From positions 4,740,001 to 4,804,000 of the forward strand of contig NZ_CP021645.1 of NCBI RefSeq assembly GCF_006384975.1: a DNA stretch of 64,000 nucleotides. Direction: 5' to 3'. The notes beneath the pieces are model-generated. The model did not search any database. It was not told where the DNA came from and saw nothing but the letters and a program-made list of their open reading frames with translations. Below, piece after piece: positions 1-10,361 of this stretch. Position 1 is the stretch's first letter. The number at the start of each line of letters is the position of its first letter. Position numbers and translations under genes: made by a program. This stretch comes from Pseudomonas oryzihabitans. Its GTDB lineage: Bacteria > Pseudomonadota > Gammaproteobacteria > Pseudomonadales > Pseudomonadaceae.

Positions 1-1842
<1,842 letters not shown>

Positions 1843-1998
1843 TAACACCCAAACAATCTGACCGCGTGTCAGAGCGTGAGGAAGACGACGCCGAAAACAG
1901 CGCGTGGGTTCGCAAGACCCAAGACGACACGTTTACTTCTGTCACCAACCCAATTGGGCCAGCCAGGTAGCCTCATCGCCTGGCCAGCCAACCGAATT

Positions 1999-2115
1999 GC
2001 TTGACGAACATAGAGCATTGGAACCACCTGATCCCTTCCCGAACTCAGAAGTGAAACGATGCATCGCCGATGGTAGTGTGGGGTTTCCCCATGTGAGAGT
2101 AGGTCATCGTCAAGC
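1999..2115 (+). rRNA. 5S ribosomal RNA
   Basis: Complete 5S gene of about 117 bases. The ends GCTTGACGA and TCGTCAAGC pair to form helix I. The internal segments GAACCACCTGATCCCTTCCC and GAACTCAGAAGTGAAACG are the typical Pseudomonas 5S loop sequences. It is the last gene of the rRNA operon, with a strong terminator 14 bases downstream. Confidence 0.97.
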
Positions 2116-2128
2116 GCCTAACACCCAG

Positions 2129-2166
2129 CACCCCCGCTCAGTTCACTCTGGCGGGGGTGTTGTCTT
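2129..2166 (+). terminator. rRNA operon terminator
   Basis: Nine-base GC stem CACCCCCGC / GCGGGGGTG with a 13-base loop, followed by TTGTCTTT. It lies just after the 5S gene and 35 bases before birA, so it probably ends the rRNA transcript. Confidence 0.85.
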
Positions 2167-2200
2167 TGGGGCGGAAGAAAGTCGAACCGGAGGTTCGAGC

Positions 2201-3148
2201 ATGCCGTTGCTGAAACTGCTGAGTGATGGGAAATTTCATTCCGGCGTGGAGCTGGGAGAGGCCTTGGGCGTTTCTCGGAGTGCCATCTGGAAGCGGCTGA
2301 AGACACTTGGCGAAGACTTCGGGATCGAGGTGTTCAAGGTGCCAGGCAGAGGGTATCGCCTGGAAGAACCCTTGTATCTGCTCGATGGCGAGCGGATCGC
2401 CCAGCAGGGCGGCTGGCCGGTTACGGTGCTCGCCTCGATAGACTCCACCAATGCGGAGGCGCAACGCCGGCTGCAGCAGCATCAGCTACCTCCTTTCGCC
2501 TTGCTGGCCGAGCATCAGCAAGCAGGGCGGGGGCGACGCGGTAGAGCCTGGGTCAGTCCCTATGGCAAGAATCTGTATCTGACCGCCGTGGTGTCCAGCC
2601 AAGGTGGTATTCAGAAACTGCAGGCCCTGAGTCTGACGATGGGTTTGGCGGTCATCCGTACCCTGCAGCAACTCGGTGTCGAAGACGCCTGCCTGAAATG
2701 GCCGAACGATGTGCTGGTCAGAGGCCGAAAGCTGGCGGGTATTCTCATCGAGTTGTCGGGCGATCCGCAGGATACCTGCCAGGCCATCATCGGTATTGGC
2801 ATCAACGTCAACATGCGGCTGGCCGACAATATCGACCAACCTTGGATTTCCATGGCCGAGGCGCTCGGTGGCCTGCAGGATCGCAACGCAGTCGCCGCCT
2901 TGCTGCTACGGGAGATCGATTCTCTTTGGCATATTCATCGGCAGTCGGGATTCGCCGTCCTGCGTAGCGAGTGGGAGCGGTATCATGGCTGGCAAGGTCG
3001 AGCGGTTACCCTTTCTTCGGGGGTTCGCTGTATCCAGGGCACAGTGGAAGGAGTTGCCGAAGATGGGGCCATTCTCATGCGCGTGAATGGGCAGACACAG
3101 GCGTTCAGTGGTGGTGAATTGAGTCTGAGCCTAGATCATGATTCTTGA
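2201..3148 (+). CDS. birA: Biotin--[acetyl-CoA-carboxylase] ligase / biotin operon repressor
   Basis: BirA makes biotinyl-5'-AMP and transfers biotin to the carboxyl-carrier protein of acetyl-CoA carboxylase; the two-domain type also represses biotin genes. The 315-residue protein has an N-terminal winged helix (about residues 1-60, with [20 protein letters not shown]), the biotinyl-AMP loop GRGRRGRAW (109-117), KWPND (166-170) and KLAGILIE. A longer reading frame runs back into the 5S gene, but the ATG at 2201 has a good ribosome site (GGAGG, about 7 bases upstream) and matches the family N-terminus. It overlaps coaX by 11 bases, so the two are probably co-transcribed. Confidence 0.96.
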   Translation: MPLLKLLSDGKFHSGVELGEALGVSRSAIWKRLKTLGEDFGIEVFKVPGRGYRLEEPLYLLDGERIAQQGGWPVTVLASIDSTNAEAQRRLQQHQLPPFALLAEHQQAGRGRRGRAWVSPYGKNLYLTAVVSSQGGIQKLQALSLTMGLAVIRTLQQLGVEDACLKWPNDVLVRGRKLAGILIELSGDPQDTCQAIIGIGINVNMRLADNIDQPWISMAEALGGLQDRNAVAALLLREIDSLWHIHRQSGFAVLRSEWERYHGWQGRAVTLSSGVRCIQGTVEGVAEDGAILMRVNGQTQAFSGGELSLSLDHDS

Positions 3149-3890
3149 ACTCGATTGCGGTAACAGCCTCATCAAGTGGCGGCTGGTCGATCCCAGGGCT
3201 GAAGCCATCACCACGGGCATCGTCGAGAGCGACGATGCCTTGATCGCTGCCTTGTCCCAACCGGAGGCACCGACCTTCACGGCTTGCCGACTGGTCAGTG
3301 TGCGGAGTGACGAAGAGACCCAGCAACTCAAGGAGCGGTTGAGCGCTACCTTCGGCATCACCTGCCATCAGGCGCTGCCCGTGGAGAGCTGGAAGGGTGT
3401 CCGCAATGGTTACCGGGATCATCAACGGTTGGGAATGGATCGCTGGTTGGTGATCTTGGCGGCGGTCCAATTGGCCCAGGGCAAGGCCTGTGTGGTGCTG
3501 GACCTGGGCACGGCGGTCACCGCGGATCTGGTCGATGCCCAAGGTGAACACCAGGGCGGATTCATTTGTCCGGGTATTCCGTTGATGCGTCGGGAATTGC
3601 AGACCCACACCCGCCGTATCCGCTACGATCCACATTGGGCCAGTGGTGAACGCTACGAGGCGCCGGGACGGACGACCATCGAGGCGGTCGAGCGTGGTTG
3701 TCTCTATATGCTCAAGGGCTTCGTGCGTACGCAGTACGAACTGGCACAAGAGATGTTCGCCGAGGGTTGTGAGATATTTTTGACCGGCGGTGACGCGGAA
3801 CTGGTCAAACATGTCGTTCCAGGCGCGCGGATCGTGCCCGATATGGTGTTTGCTGGATTGGCTTTGGCGTGTCCGCTCGAGAACGAATGA
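3138..3890 (+). CDS. coaX: Type III pantothenate kinase
   Basis: Phosphorylates pantothenate, the first step of coenzyme A synthesis. The 250-residue protein belongs to the ASKHA fold. Visible motifs are the N-terminal phosphate loop LDCGNS (residues 5-10), GMDRW (99-103), [10 protein letters not shown] (121-130) and GGFICPGI (140-147). Pseudomonads use this CoaX form in place of CoaA. It starts inside the end of birA and its stop codon overlaps the next small gene, so birA-coaX and the genes after it look like one operon. Confidence 0.95.
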   Translation: MILELDCGNSLIKWRLVDPRAEAITTGIVESDDALIAALSQPEAPTFTACRLVSVRSDEETQQLKERLSATFGITCHQALPVESWKGVRNGYRDHQRLGMDRWLVILAAVQLAQGKACVVLDLGTAVTADLVDAQGEHQGGFICPGIPLMRRELQTHTRRIRYDPHWASGERYEAPGRTTIEAVERGCLYMLKGFVRTQYELAQEMFAEGCEIFLTGGDAELVKHVVPGARIVPDMVFAGLALACPLENE

Positions 3891-4066
3891 TGCGTTGGTT
3901 GTTTCTGCTATTGGTGGTTCTGAACGTTTTCTACTACATATGGCATCAACAGCAGGTGCCTTTGTTGGGTAAGGAAATTGCCCCTCTGGCGCTTTACAAA
4001 GGCGAGCGTGAGAACATTCGCCTATTGAACGAGACGGCATCCGGTGACGCGGCGCGGCGTCAGTGA
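3887..4066 (+). CDS. Small single-pass membrane protein, unknown function
   Basis: A 59-residue protein starting [20 protein letters not shown], with one N-terminal hydrophobic segment (about residues 4-19) and a polar tail. The ATG at 3887 overlaps the coaX stop (ATGA), the usual sign of translational coupling. A GTG at 3869 in the same frame would add six residues and is less likely. In many pseudomonads a SPOR-domain protein follows coaX. This short protein has a similar N-terminal anchor but no SPOR domain, so it could be a remnant or a distinct small protein; I cannot tell which. Confidence 0.72.
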   Translation: MMRWLFLLLVVLNVFYYIWHQQQVPLLGKEIAPLALYKGERENIRLLNETASGDAARRQ

Positions 4067-4094
4067 CGGCGGTACCTTTCGATGAGGAACGAAG

Positions 4095-4553
4095 ATGCTG
4101 ACGCTTGGTAATCTCTGCCTGTTGCTGGGCGCGTTCGGCATCGGTCTGAGCTTCTGGCACGCCCGCGGGATCCGCGAGCGGGCGTTGGTGCTGGCGGAGC
4201 AGGAGTGTCGTCGACGCAACGTGACGTTGCTCGATGGTGCCGTGGCGTTCTCCCGCTATCGCTGGCTGGCCGATGCCCAGGGGCGCAAGCGCCTGGCTCG
4301 GCTGTTCGCCTTTGAGTTCACGGTGACCGGGGAAGAGCGGCTGAATGCGTCCCTGGCGTTGTTCGGCAAGGTGCTCGCCAAGGTCGAGTTTGCACCTTTC
4401 GTGGTGCCGGAGGTCGAACGGCCCGCGGCGAATTCGGTGGTGGCTTCGGCCCCGGTGTATCAGGCCAAGCCGGAACATGGTCAGGTGGTCTATCTGGACC
4501 AGTGGCGGCAGCGACAGCGTACCGAGACCGATCGGCGCCAAGAGTCGGAGTGA
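4095..4553 (+). CDS. DUF3301 family protein
   Basis: A 152-residue protein with an N-terminal membrane anchor (LCLLLGAFGIGLSFW) and then the DUF3301 signature ARGIRERALVLAEQ, the cysteine-containing stretch ECRRRNVTLLDG and YRWLADAQGR. The family is conserved in gamma-proteobacteria and has no established function. It follows the small membrane gene by 28 bases on the same strand. The last 50 residues are polar and variable. Confidence 0.85.
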   Translation: MLTLGNLCLLLGAFGIGLSFWHARGIRERALVLAEQECRRRNVTLLDGAVAFSRYRWLADAQGRKRLARLFAFEFTVTGEERLNASLALFGKVLAKVEFAPFVVPEVERPAANSVVASAPVYQAKPEHGQVVYLDQWRQRQRTETDRRQESE

Positions 4554-4639
4554 CCTCCGGCCTGCGCCTTCAAATCATCCCTTTCGAGTAGTCCCAATGG
4601 TCAGCGAAGGCTGGCCTGCCTGGCTTTTCGCTTTTTCAT

Positions 4640-5941
4640 GTGACCCTGATGTTCAGCCCTCTGATTACCTTTCCTGCGCTCTATTTCGCCACGTTGCTCA
4701 TGCTGGCCGGTTCCGGCCTGTTCACTACCTATATCGGCCTGCGGCTCACCGAGCAGGGCGCGGGCGATATCTGGACCGGCGCCCTGATGGCGGCTTACTA
4801 CTTCGGCCTGGTCTGTGGTGGCAAGTTCGGCCACCGGCTGATCGCCGGGGTCGGTCATATCCGTTCCTATGTGGCCTGCGCCGGCGCGGCGACGGTCACG
4901 GTGCTCATCCATGCACTGGTGGACGATCTGAATATCTGGATCGCGCTGAGATTCATCATGGGCGTGGTGATGATGAACCAGTACATGGTGATCGAGAGCT
5001 GGCTCAACGAGCAGGCGGAGAACCACCAGCGCGGCAAGGTGTTCGCCGGTTACATGGTGGCGGTGGACCTGGGCTTGGTGATCGGTCAGGCGCTGCTGGC
5101 CTGGCATCCGCAGCTCGACTACAAGCCTTTGCTGCTGGTGGCCATCTGCTTCGCGTCCTGTCTGATCCCCCTAGCGATGACGCGGCGGGTGCACCCGGCC
5201 AAGCTGGTGGCGGCGCCGCTGGAGATCCGTTTCTTCTGGCGGCGGGTACCCCAGTCGCTGGTAACCATTTTTACCGCCGGGCTATTGGTAGGTGGCTTCT
5301 ATGGCCTGGCACCGGTGTTCGCCAGTCGTAGCGGCCTGGATACGGCACAGTCGAGCTTCTATGTCGGGATGTGCATCGTGGCGGGCTTCTGTGCCCAGTG
5401 GCCCTTGGGGTGGCTGTCGGATCGTTTCGATAGGTGCAAGCTGATCCGCGGCAATGCGGTATTGCTGTGCATCGCGGCGGTACCCCTGTGGGGATGGGTG
5501 ACCTTGCCCTATCCCTGGCTGCTGACCGCGGGTTTCGTCTCGGGGATGCTGCTGTTCACCCTCTATCCCCTGGCGACAGCCTTCGCCAATGACCACGTGG
5601 AGCCCGAGCGGCGAGTGGAGTTGTCGGCGATGCTGCTGACGACCTACGGTGTCGGTGCCTGTATCGGTCCCTTGCTGGCCGGGGTAGCCATGGAGCATTT
5701 CGGGCCGGGCATGTTCTATGTGCTGGCTTCGGCCTACGCGCTGATCCTGGTGTTCTTCGTGCAACCGCGCTTCGTCAGTGGCGAGCATCGGCTGGACGAG
5801 GCGCCCCTGCATCACGTGGCGATGCCGGATACGGTGAGCCCGATGGCGGCGGCCTTGGATCCGCGGATCGATGAGGTACCGCAGGGATTGGTGGTGGAGG
5901 CTCCCGCCAGCATCGGGCCGGGTAGCGACAAGCCGTCTTGA
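4640..5941 (+). CDS. MFS transporter, YcaD-like
   Basis: A 433-residue major facilitator with about 12 hydrophobic segments. Features matching the YcaD subfamily include an early LYFATLLMLAGSGLFTTY segment, the loop GGKFGHRLI between helices 2 and 3, and WLNEQAENHQRGKVF after helix 4. The substrate is unknown for this subfamily. Two starts are possible: GTG at 4640 and ATG at 4649. Neither has a strong ribosome site. The last 55 residues are a cytoplasmic tail rich in proline and acidic residues. It may be the last gene of the birA operon, although an 86-base gap precedes it. Confidence 0.88.
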   Translation: MTLMFSPLITFPALYFATLLMLAGSGLFTTYIGLRLTEQGAGDIWTGALMAAYYFGLVCGGKFGHRLIAGVGHIRSYVACAGAATVTVLIHALVDDLNIWIALRFIMGVVMMNQYMVIESWLNEQAENHQRGKVFAGYMVAVDLGLVIGQALLAWHPQLDYKPLLLVAICFASCLIPLAMTRRVHPAKLVAAPLEIRFFWRRVPQSLVTIFTAGLLVGGFYGLAPVFASRSGLDTAQSSFYVGMCIVAGFCAQWPLGWLSDRFDRCKLIRGNAVLLCIAAVPLWGWVTLPYPWLLTAGFVSGMLLFTLYPLATAFANDHVEPERRVELSAMLLTTYGVGACIGPLLAGVAMEHFGPGMFYVLASAYALILVFFVQPRFVSGEHRLDEAPLHHVAMPDTVSPMAAALDPRIDEVPQGLVVEAPASIGPGSDKPS

Positions 5942-5980
5942 GCGAGCCCGGCGCAAGGCCGGGCAGGGGGAGGCGATCGA

Positions 5981-6370
5981 TCAGGCCTGGCTACGCTGGG
6001 CTTTTGCGATCAGGGGGGCCAGGGTGCGCGCCGAGCCGTTTTCAGCGACGAAGCGCTCCTGTAGGCGCTGTTGCTGGCGCTCGATCAGGTGACCCACCGG
6101 GCGTTGCGCCGATTCTTCGGCAATCCGGCGATCCTGCACGCGCTGCTGCTGTTGCTTGATGACCTCACCCAGGGGGCGCAGGCTGGATTCTTCGGCGACC
6201 TTGCGGTCTTGCAGGCGCTGCTGCTGTTGCTTGATCAACTCGCCGAGTGGACGCTGGCTGGACTCTTCGGCGATTTGAGTGGCCGTGCTGGGGGTGAAAG
6301 CGAAGTCCTGGGCGAAGGTGTTCAGGGCCAGGGCGGTCAGGGCGAAACCGAAAGCGATACGCAGGTTCAT
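5981..6370 (-). CDS. Secreted protein with three tandem 25-residue repeats
   Basis: A 129-residue protein with an N-terminal signal peptide (MNLRIAFGFALTALALNTFA, probable cleavage after residue 20). It then carries three head-to-tail 25-residue repeats (residues 33-57, 58-82, 83-107) of the form (I/V)AEES.xRP(L/V)G.LI..QQQRxQ(D/E)R., and a fourth degraded unit. The repeats are glutamine- and arginine-rich and are predicted helical, so the mature protein may form a rod or coiled coil in the periplasm. I do not recognise the family. The frame extends upstream to 6463, but the ATG at 6370 gives a clean signal peptide. It lies downstream of the hydrolase gene, separated from it by a terminator. 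Confidence 0.75.
   Translation of the reverse strand: MNLRIAFGFALTALALNTFAQDFAFTPSTATQIAEESSQRPLGELIKQQQQRLQDRKVAEESSLRPLGEVIKQQQQRVQDRRIAEESAQRPVGHLIERQQQRLQERFVAENGSARTLAPLIAKAQRSQA
6050..6274 (-). repeat. Three tandem 75-base coding repeats
   Basis: Three in-frame 75-base units inside the secreted-protein gene encode its 25-residue repeats. The best conserved part codes for the KQQQQR box (a CTGCTGCTGTTGCTTGAT run on the + strand in two of the units). Repeat number could vary between strains by slippage or recombination. Confidence 0.8.
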
Positions 6371-6430
6371 GGTGGTGTCCTCGGGGAAACTGTTCTGGAG
6401 TGAGTTCAGTATCCGGATGAGGACGACCAG

Positions 6431-6467
6431 GAAAAAATAGACTGGCGAGATAGTGACTATCATCGCC
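6431..6467 (-). terminator. Intrinsic terminator after the hydrolase gene
   Basis: Read on the - strand, GGCGATGATAGT and ACTATCTCGCC pair with a one-base loop and one bulge, followed a few bases later by TATTTTTT. It lies just past the end of the alpha/beta hydrolase gene and upstream of the repeat-protein gene, so the two are probably separate transcripts. Confidence 0.72.
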
Positions 6468-6489
6468 GTCGATGACCTAGGCGAAGCGC

Positions 6490-7425
6490 CTAGCCTCCCG
6501 TCGATGATTCCCCTTCGTTTTCCTGGGTTATCCGAGCGGCGCCGAATACCTGACGGAGCGCCTCGGCATAGTCGTGCGTGCCTATCACCATGCTGTTGGA
6601 GTGGGTACCGCCGGGTACCAGCAGCAGGCGCTTGGGCGGTCGCGCCGCGGCATAGAGGGCCTCGCTGAAGCGCGGCGGGACATAGCGGTCGTCGCTACCG
6701 TGGACGATGAGGATCGGGAGGCGAATGTCGGGGATCTTGTCGAGGGAGTCGAATTTCTCCGACATCAGCCAGCGCAGGGGAAAGCGGGTGTCGATCACCG
6801 CCGAGGCGGCATCGGCCAGGGTGGTGAAGGTGGACTCGATGATGAGCCCGGCGGCGGCTGGATAGTCGCCTGCGGGGTCGTTGGCGCGGGCGATGCGCCA
6901 GGCCAGATCCACCGCCACGGCGCCGCCGAGGGAGTGGCCGTAGATGTATCTCTTGCGCGCATCGGGTTGCAGGCTTTGCAGGTACTTCCAGGCGATGCGC
7001 GCATCTTCGTAGACGCTACGCTCGGAAGGGACGTCGCCAGGGCTTTCGCCGAAGCCGCGATAGTCGATGGCGAGGATCGAGTAACCCAGTTGACCCAGGG
7101 TCGCGAGGCGCCGCACCTGGGCCGTCAGATTCCAGCGGGTACCGTGCAGATAGAGCACCGTGGGGGCATCCGGACGCCGCGCCGGCCACCACCAGGCGTG
7201 GATGTACTCGGTGCCCTTGAGCGCAGTGCTGACCGGGATATTGAGCTGGCGGACGCCTTCGGGAATGCCGGTGAACCAGCTGGCGTTGCCCGGCTCGATG
7301 CTGAATACCCATTGGCGTTCGCGATAGGCCAGTTCCGAGCAGCCATAGGGTACGCCGACGCCCACCAGCAGGGTGACGAAGAGCAGGGGAATCCAGCGGC
7401 GGCGGAGCAGGGTAGCGAGCGACAT
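6490..7425 (-). CDS. Alpha/beta hydrolase with N-terminal membrane anchor
   Basis: A 311-residue serine hydrolase of the alpha/beta fold. An N-terminal hydrophobic segment (about residues 11-28) suggests an anchored, periplasm-facing enzyme. The oxyanion-side motif LHGTRWNL, the nucleophile elbow GHSLGG, the acid region VHGSDDRYVPP and the terminal GGTHSNS supply a plausible Ser-Asp-His triad. The DYRGFGESPG stretch fits the YfhR/BEM46-like group. The substrate cannot be read from sequence. The gene is monocistronic on the - strand, opposite to the cluster starting at 7565. Confidence 0.87.
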   Translation of the reverse strand: MSLATLLRRRWIPLLFVTLLVGVGVPYGCSELAYRERQWVFSIEPGNASWFTGIPEGVRQLNIPVSTALKGTEYIHAWWWPARRPDAPTVLYLHGTRWNLTAQVRRLATLGQLGYSILAIDYRGFGESPGDVPSERSVYEDARIAWKYLQSLQPDARKRYIYGHSLGGAVAVDLAWRIARANDPAGDYPAAAGLIIESTFTTLADAASAVIDTRFPLRWLMSEKFDSLDKIPDIRLPILIVHGSDDRYVPPRFSEALYAAARPPKRLLLVPGGTHSNSMVIGTHDYAEALRQVFGAARITQENEGESSTGG

Positions 7426-7564
7426 GGCGGTTTCCGGCTACGAAGTGGGCAAGGGGCTGCTGGGCCCAGGGTAGGGGCGTTCGTCGCCTGGGGCGAACCC
7501 CCGTTTCGGTTGGACAGTCATCCCTATGACAGCGACTGCAATGACCCCCACTTGAGGTGCAGCC

Positions 7565-8083
7565 ATGAGTGCCACGGCCAAGAAGAGCGATCCCGAACTC
7601 TGGGAAAAGGTGAAGCGAGAGATTACCGAGGGCGACAAGGGCGGCAAGCCCGGCCAGTGGTCGGCGCGCAAGGCGCAACTGGCTGCCCAGGAATACCAGA
7701 AGCGCGGTGGAGAGTACGAGGGGGGCAAGAGCAAGGACAACCACCTGCAAGAGTGGACCGACGAGAAGTGGGATACCCGCTCCGGCAAGAAGTCCGCGGA
7801 GACCGGTGAGCGCTATCTGCCGGAAAAAGCGCGGGACTCCCTGAGCAAGGACGAGTACGAGCGCAGCACCACCAAGAAACGCCGTGATACGCGACGGGGC
7901 AAGCAGCATTCCAAGCAACCCGCCGATGTCGCGCGCAAGACGGCGGCAGCCCGCAAGTCAGGGCTGGCCGATCTCACCAAGGACGAATTGATGAAACGCG
8001 CGGCGCGCCGCGAGGTACGCGGTCGGTCGCGCATGAAAAAGGACGAACTGGTGAAGGCGTTGCAAAAGGCAGGTGAAAAATGA
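7565..8083 (+). CDS. DUF5872-like protein with Rho_N/SAP-like C-terminus
   Basis: A 172-residue, very hydrophilic, lysine-rich protein. The N-terminal half (DPELWEKVKREITEG, GKPGQWSARKAQLAAQEY, DNHLQEWTDEKWDT) resembles the DUF5872 family. A basic linker follows, and the last 35 residues form a helical module (LTKDELMKRAARREVRGRS, then RMKKDELVKAL) like the Rho N-terminal/SAP fold, which often binds nucleic acid. A near-identical module ends the protein encoded at 14368. A good ribosome site (GAGG) precedes the ATG. The stop overlaps the next gene by four bases, so the pair is co-translated. A DNA- or RNA-related stress role is an inference. Confidence 0.8.
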   Translation: MSATAKKSDPELWEKVKREITEGDKGGKPGQWSARKAQLAAQEYQKRGGEYEGGKSKDNHLQEWTDEKWDTRSGKKSAETGERYLPEKARDSLSKDEYERSTTKKRRDTRRGKQHSKQPADVARKTAAARKSGLADLTKDELMKRAARREVRGRSRMKKDELVKALQKAGEK

Positions 8084-8466
8084 CTACCAAGAAACCCTCC
8101 GACGACGACAAGAAGGAACTGCGCAGCGAATTCAAGCAGGTGGTCAATATGACGCCCACCCAGCTGCGCAGATGGCTCAGCGGTGATACCAGCAAGGGCG
8201 TGGGCATGACCAAGGGCGGCAAGAAGGTCACCGCGGCCAACGACGGCAAGGCCGTGGGGCATGCCATGGGCGAGCGCATCCTGGAGATCAAGGGCAAGCG
8301 TCAGGCCGAGCTGGAAGATGATGACTACCAAGCCATGCGCAAGGTGATCGGCTACGTGCATCGGCATCTCAAGCAGCGGCCGGAGGGCGATATCGAGGAT
8401 TCGCGCTGGCGCAAGTCGCTGATGAACTGGGGCCATGATCCCTTGCGTGACAAGCGCAGTGCCTGA
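8080..8466 (+). CDS. DUF3140 family protein
   Basis: A 128-residue hydrophilic protein with the DUF3140 pattern: VNMTPTQLRRWLSGDTSKGV, then GHAMGERILEIKGKR and MRKVIGYVHRHLKQRP, ending SRWRKSLMNWGHDP. The family has no established function and occurs in bacteria beside small stress-related proteins. It starts within the stop of the preceding gene (ATGA overlap) and is followed by a clear terminator, so the transcript is a two-gene operon with the Rho_N-module gene. Confidence 0.85.
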   Translation: MTTKKPSDDDKKELRSEFKQVVNMTPTQLRRWLSGDTSKGVGMTKGGKKVTAANDGKAVGHAMGERILEIKGKRQAELEDDDYQAMRKVIGYVHRHLKQRPEGDIEDSRWRKSLMNWGHDPLRDKRSA

Positions 8467-8474
8467 TCCCAACG

Positions 8475-8502
8475 AACCGCAGCCCTGGCTGCGGTTTTTG
8501 TT
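8475..8502 (+). terminator. Intrinsic terminator
   Basis: Eight-base stem AACCGCAG / CTGCGGTT with a six-base loop, followed by TTTTGTTT, nine bases after the DUF3140 stop codon. It ends the two-gene operon. Confidence 0.88.
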
Positions 8503-8610
8503 TGGCGAGAGTGATTGGCCAAATTTGTGGGTAACTGTGACGACGGGAAACGGACGTAAAGGAGTAGGGTAGCAGCCTATCAATTTGTCTGATGTTTCGA
8601 GGAGTCGTGC

Positions 8611-9501
8611 ATGTCACCCAGGGATCTACTGCTGGCGTTGGTCGTCATTCTGGCCTGGGGGGTGAACTTCGTTGTCATCAAGCTTGGCCTGCAGGGCGTG
8701 CCCCCCATGTTGCTGGGCGCTCTGAGGTTCTGTCTGGCCGCCTTCCCGGCCATTCTCTTCGTCCGGCGGCCCCAGGTATCCTGGCGACTGTTGCTGGCTT
8801 ATGGGTTGACCATTTCCCTTGGCCAGTTCGCCTTTCTGTTTTCGGCCATGTATGTGGGCATGCCGGCCGGCCTGGCCTCGCTGGTGTTGCAAGCCCAGGC
8901 TTTCTTTACCCTGGCCTTCGCCGCCAGCCTGCTCGGTGAAAAGGTGCGGCGCGCCAGCCTCGTTGGCTTGCTGGTAGCCGCCCTGGGCCTGTTGCTGATC
9001 GGCTCCGAGCATGGCGTGAGCATGACCCTGGCCGGTTTTCTGCTGACCCTGGCGGCAGCGGCCATGTGGGGACTGGGCAACATTGTCACCAAGCAGATCG
9101 GCAAGGTCGACATGCTCGGCCTGGTGGTCTGGGGCAGCCTGATTCCGCCCATTCCCTTCTTCATCCTGTCCTGGCTGCTCGAAGGACCGGAGCGGATGGC
9201 TGCGGCGCTGTCCTCGTTGTCGGGCAATTCCCTGTTCGCCATCGTCTATCTCGCCTTCATCGCCACGCTGCTGGGCTACGGTATCTGGAGCCGCTTGCTG
9301 TCGCGCTATCCGGCCGGCCAGGTGGCGCCTTTCTCCTTGCTGGTACCTGTGGTGGGACTGAGCTCGGCGGCCGTGCTGCTGGGTGAGCAGATGACCATCC
9401 AGCAGGAACTGGGTGGTCTGGCGGTGATGCTGGGCTTGCTGATCAATGTCTTCGGCGGTCGTTGGCTGGATGCCCGCGGTAATGTCTCGCGCAATGCATG
9501 A
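8611..9501 (+). CDS. EamA family transporter, O-acetylserine/cysteine exporter-like
   Basis: A 296-residue member of the drug/metabolite transporter superfamily with ten predicted membrane segments in two EamA halves. The start (LLALVVILAWGVNFVVIKLG, then PPMLLGALRF) closely resembles E. coli EamA (YdeD), an exporter of O-acetylserine and cysteine. The substrate here is an inference from that resemblance. The ribosome site CGAGGAG precedes the ATG. It stands between a terminator and the DeoR-type regulator gene, which follows after 56 bases on the same strand. Confidence 0.88.
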   Translation: MSPRDLLLALVVILAWGVNFVVIKLGLQGVPPMLLGALRFCLAAFPAILFVRRPQVSWRLLLAYGLTISLGQFAFLFSAMYVGMPAGLASLVLQAQAFFTLAFAASLLGEKVRRASLVGLLVAALGLLLIGSEHGVSMTLAGFLLTLAAAAMWGLGNIVTKQIGKVDMLGLVVWGSLIPPIPFFILSWLLEGPERMAAALSSLSGNSLFAIVYLAFIATLLGYGIWSRLLSRYPAGQVAPFSLLVPVVGLSSAAVLLGEQMTIQQELGGLAVMLGLLINVFGGRWLDARGNVSRNA

Positions 9502-9557
9502 TGTTGCACGTTTGTATTTGATTTTGCATGATTAGCTGGTCTTCCTGGAGTATCAGC

Positions 9558-10340
9558 ATGAATGCAGCCATTCACCTACCCGAAGAGCGGCAAGCCGCGA
9601 TCCTGGCGCTGCTGCGTGAGCGTGGCCGGGTGCTGTCGGCCGAGCTGGCCGAGACCTGGGGCATTTCCGAAGACAGCGTGAGGCGCGACCTGCGCGAACT
9701 CGCGCGCCAGGGCTTGTGTCGGCGGGTCTATGGCGGGGCGCTCTCGTTGTTGACGCCACCGGAGGCGCTCCCGACCCGCATCGGTCAGGACGAGGCGGCC
9801 AAGCAGGCACTGGGGCAGGCGGCTGCGGCCTTGGTGCAGTGCGGGCAACTGCTGCTGCTGGATGCCGGCTCGACCAATCTGGCCATCGCCCAGGCCTTGC
9901 CTCTCGATCACGACCTGACCGTGGCCACCAATGCCCCGCTGATCGCCGCGGCGCTGTTGCAGCGCCCGGGCATCCGGGTGCTGATGATCGGCGGGCTGGC
10001 CGCGCCGGAGTCGGGGGCCTGCCTGGGCGCGCGGGCGCTGCGCGATCTACGGGCGATACGGGCTGACCTGGCCTTCCTCGGCACCTGCGCCCTGGCGCTG
10101 GAGACCGGGGTGACCGGCTTCGATCTGGAAGAGGCCGAGTTCAAGGCTGCGGTGGCGGAGCAAAGCACCAGGGTGGCCGTCGCAGTGACCGCCGAGAAAC
10201 TCGACAGCGTGGCTTTCTATCACGTGCTGGACCTCGACCGGGTGAACCATCTGGTGGTGGAGGCCGAGCTGAGTGAGGAACGCTTGCAGCCCTATAGAGA
10301 CGCCGGGCTGCACCTGCACCAGGCCAAGCGCGACCGCTAA
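9558..10340 (+). CDS. DeoR family transcriptional regulator
   Basis: A 260-residue regulator. The N-terminal winged helix (ERQAAILALLRERGRVLSAE, then ISEDSVRRDLRELARQG) matches the DeoR signature. The C-terminal sugar-phosphate sensor domain contains LLLDAGSTNLAIAQAL and later DLAFLGTCAL. The ATG at 9558 has TGGAG seven bases upstream; a frame extension to 9528 adds residues without family similarity. Two TTGCA motifs 22 bases apart (about 9505-9533) lie upstream and could be operator half-sites. The MFS gene follows after 21 bases, so the pair is likely an operon and the regulator may control that carrier. Confidence 0.9.
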   Translation: MNAAIHLPEERQAAILALLRERGRVLSAELAETWGISEDSVRRDLRELARQGLCRRVYGGALSLLTPPEALPTRIGQDEAAKQALGQAAAALVQCGQLLLLDAGSTNLAIAQALPLDHDLTVATNAPLIAAALLQRPGIRVLMIGGLAAPESGACLGARALRDLRAIRADLAFLGTCALALETGVTGFDLEEAEFKAAVAEQSTRVAVAVTAEKLDSVAFYHVLDLDRVNHLVVEAELSEERLQPYRDAGLHLHQAKRDR

Positions 10341-10361
10341 GCCTCCTCTACAAGGATCCCC

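Noticed and set aside
1904..2200. N-terminal extension of the birA frame across the 5S gene
   Set aside because: It translates rRNA and the terminator; the ATG at 2201 has a ribosome site and family N-terminus.
3890..4640. tRNA cluster expected after coaX in many pseudomonads
   Set aside because: No tRNA-like cloverleaf or TTCGA-type T-arm was found there; the region is occupied by coding sequence.
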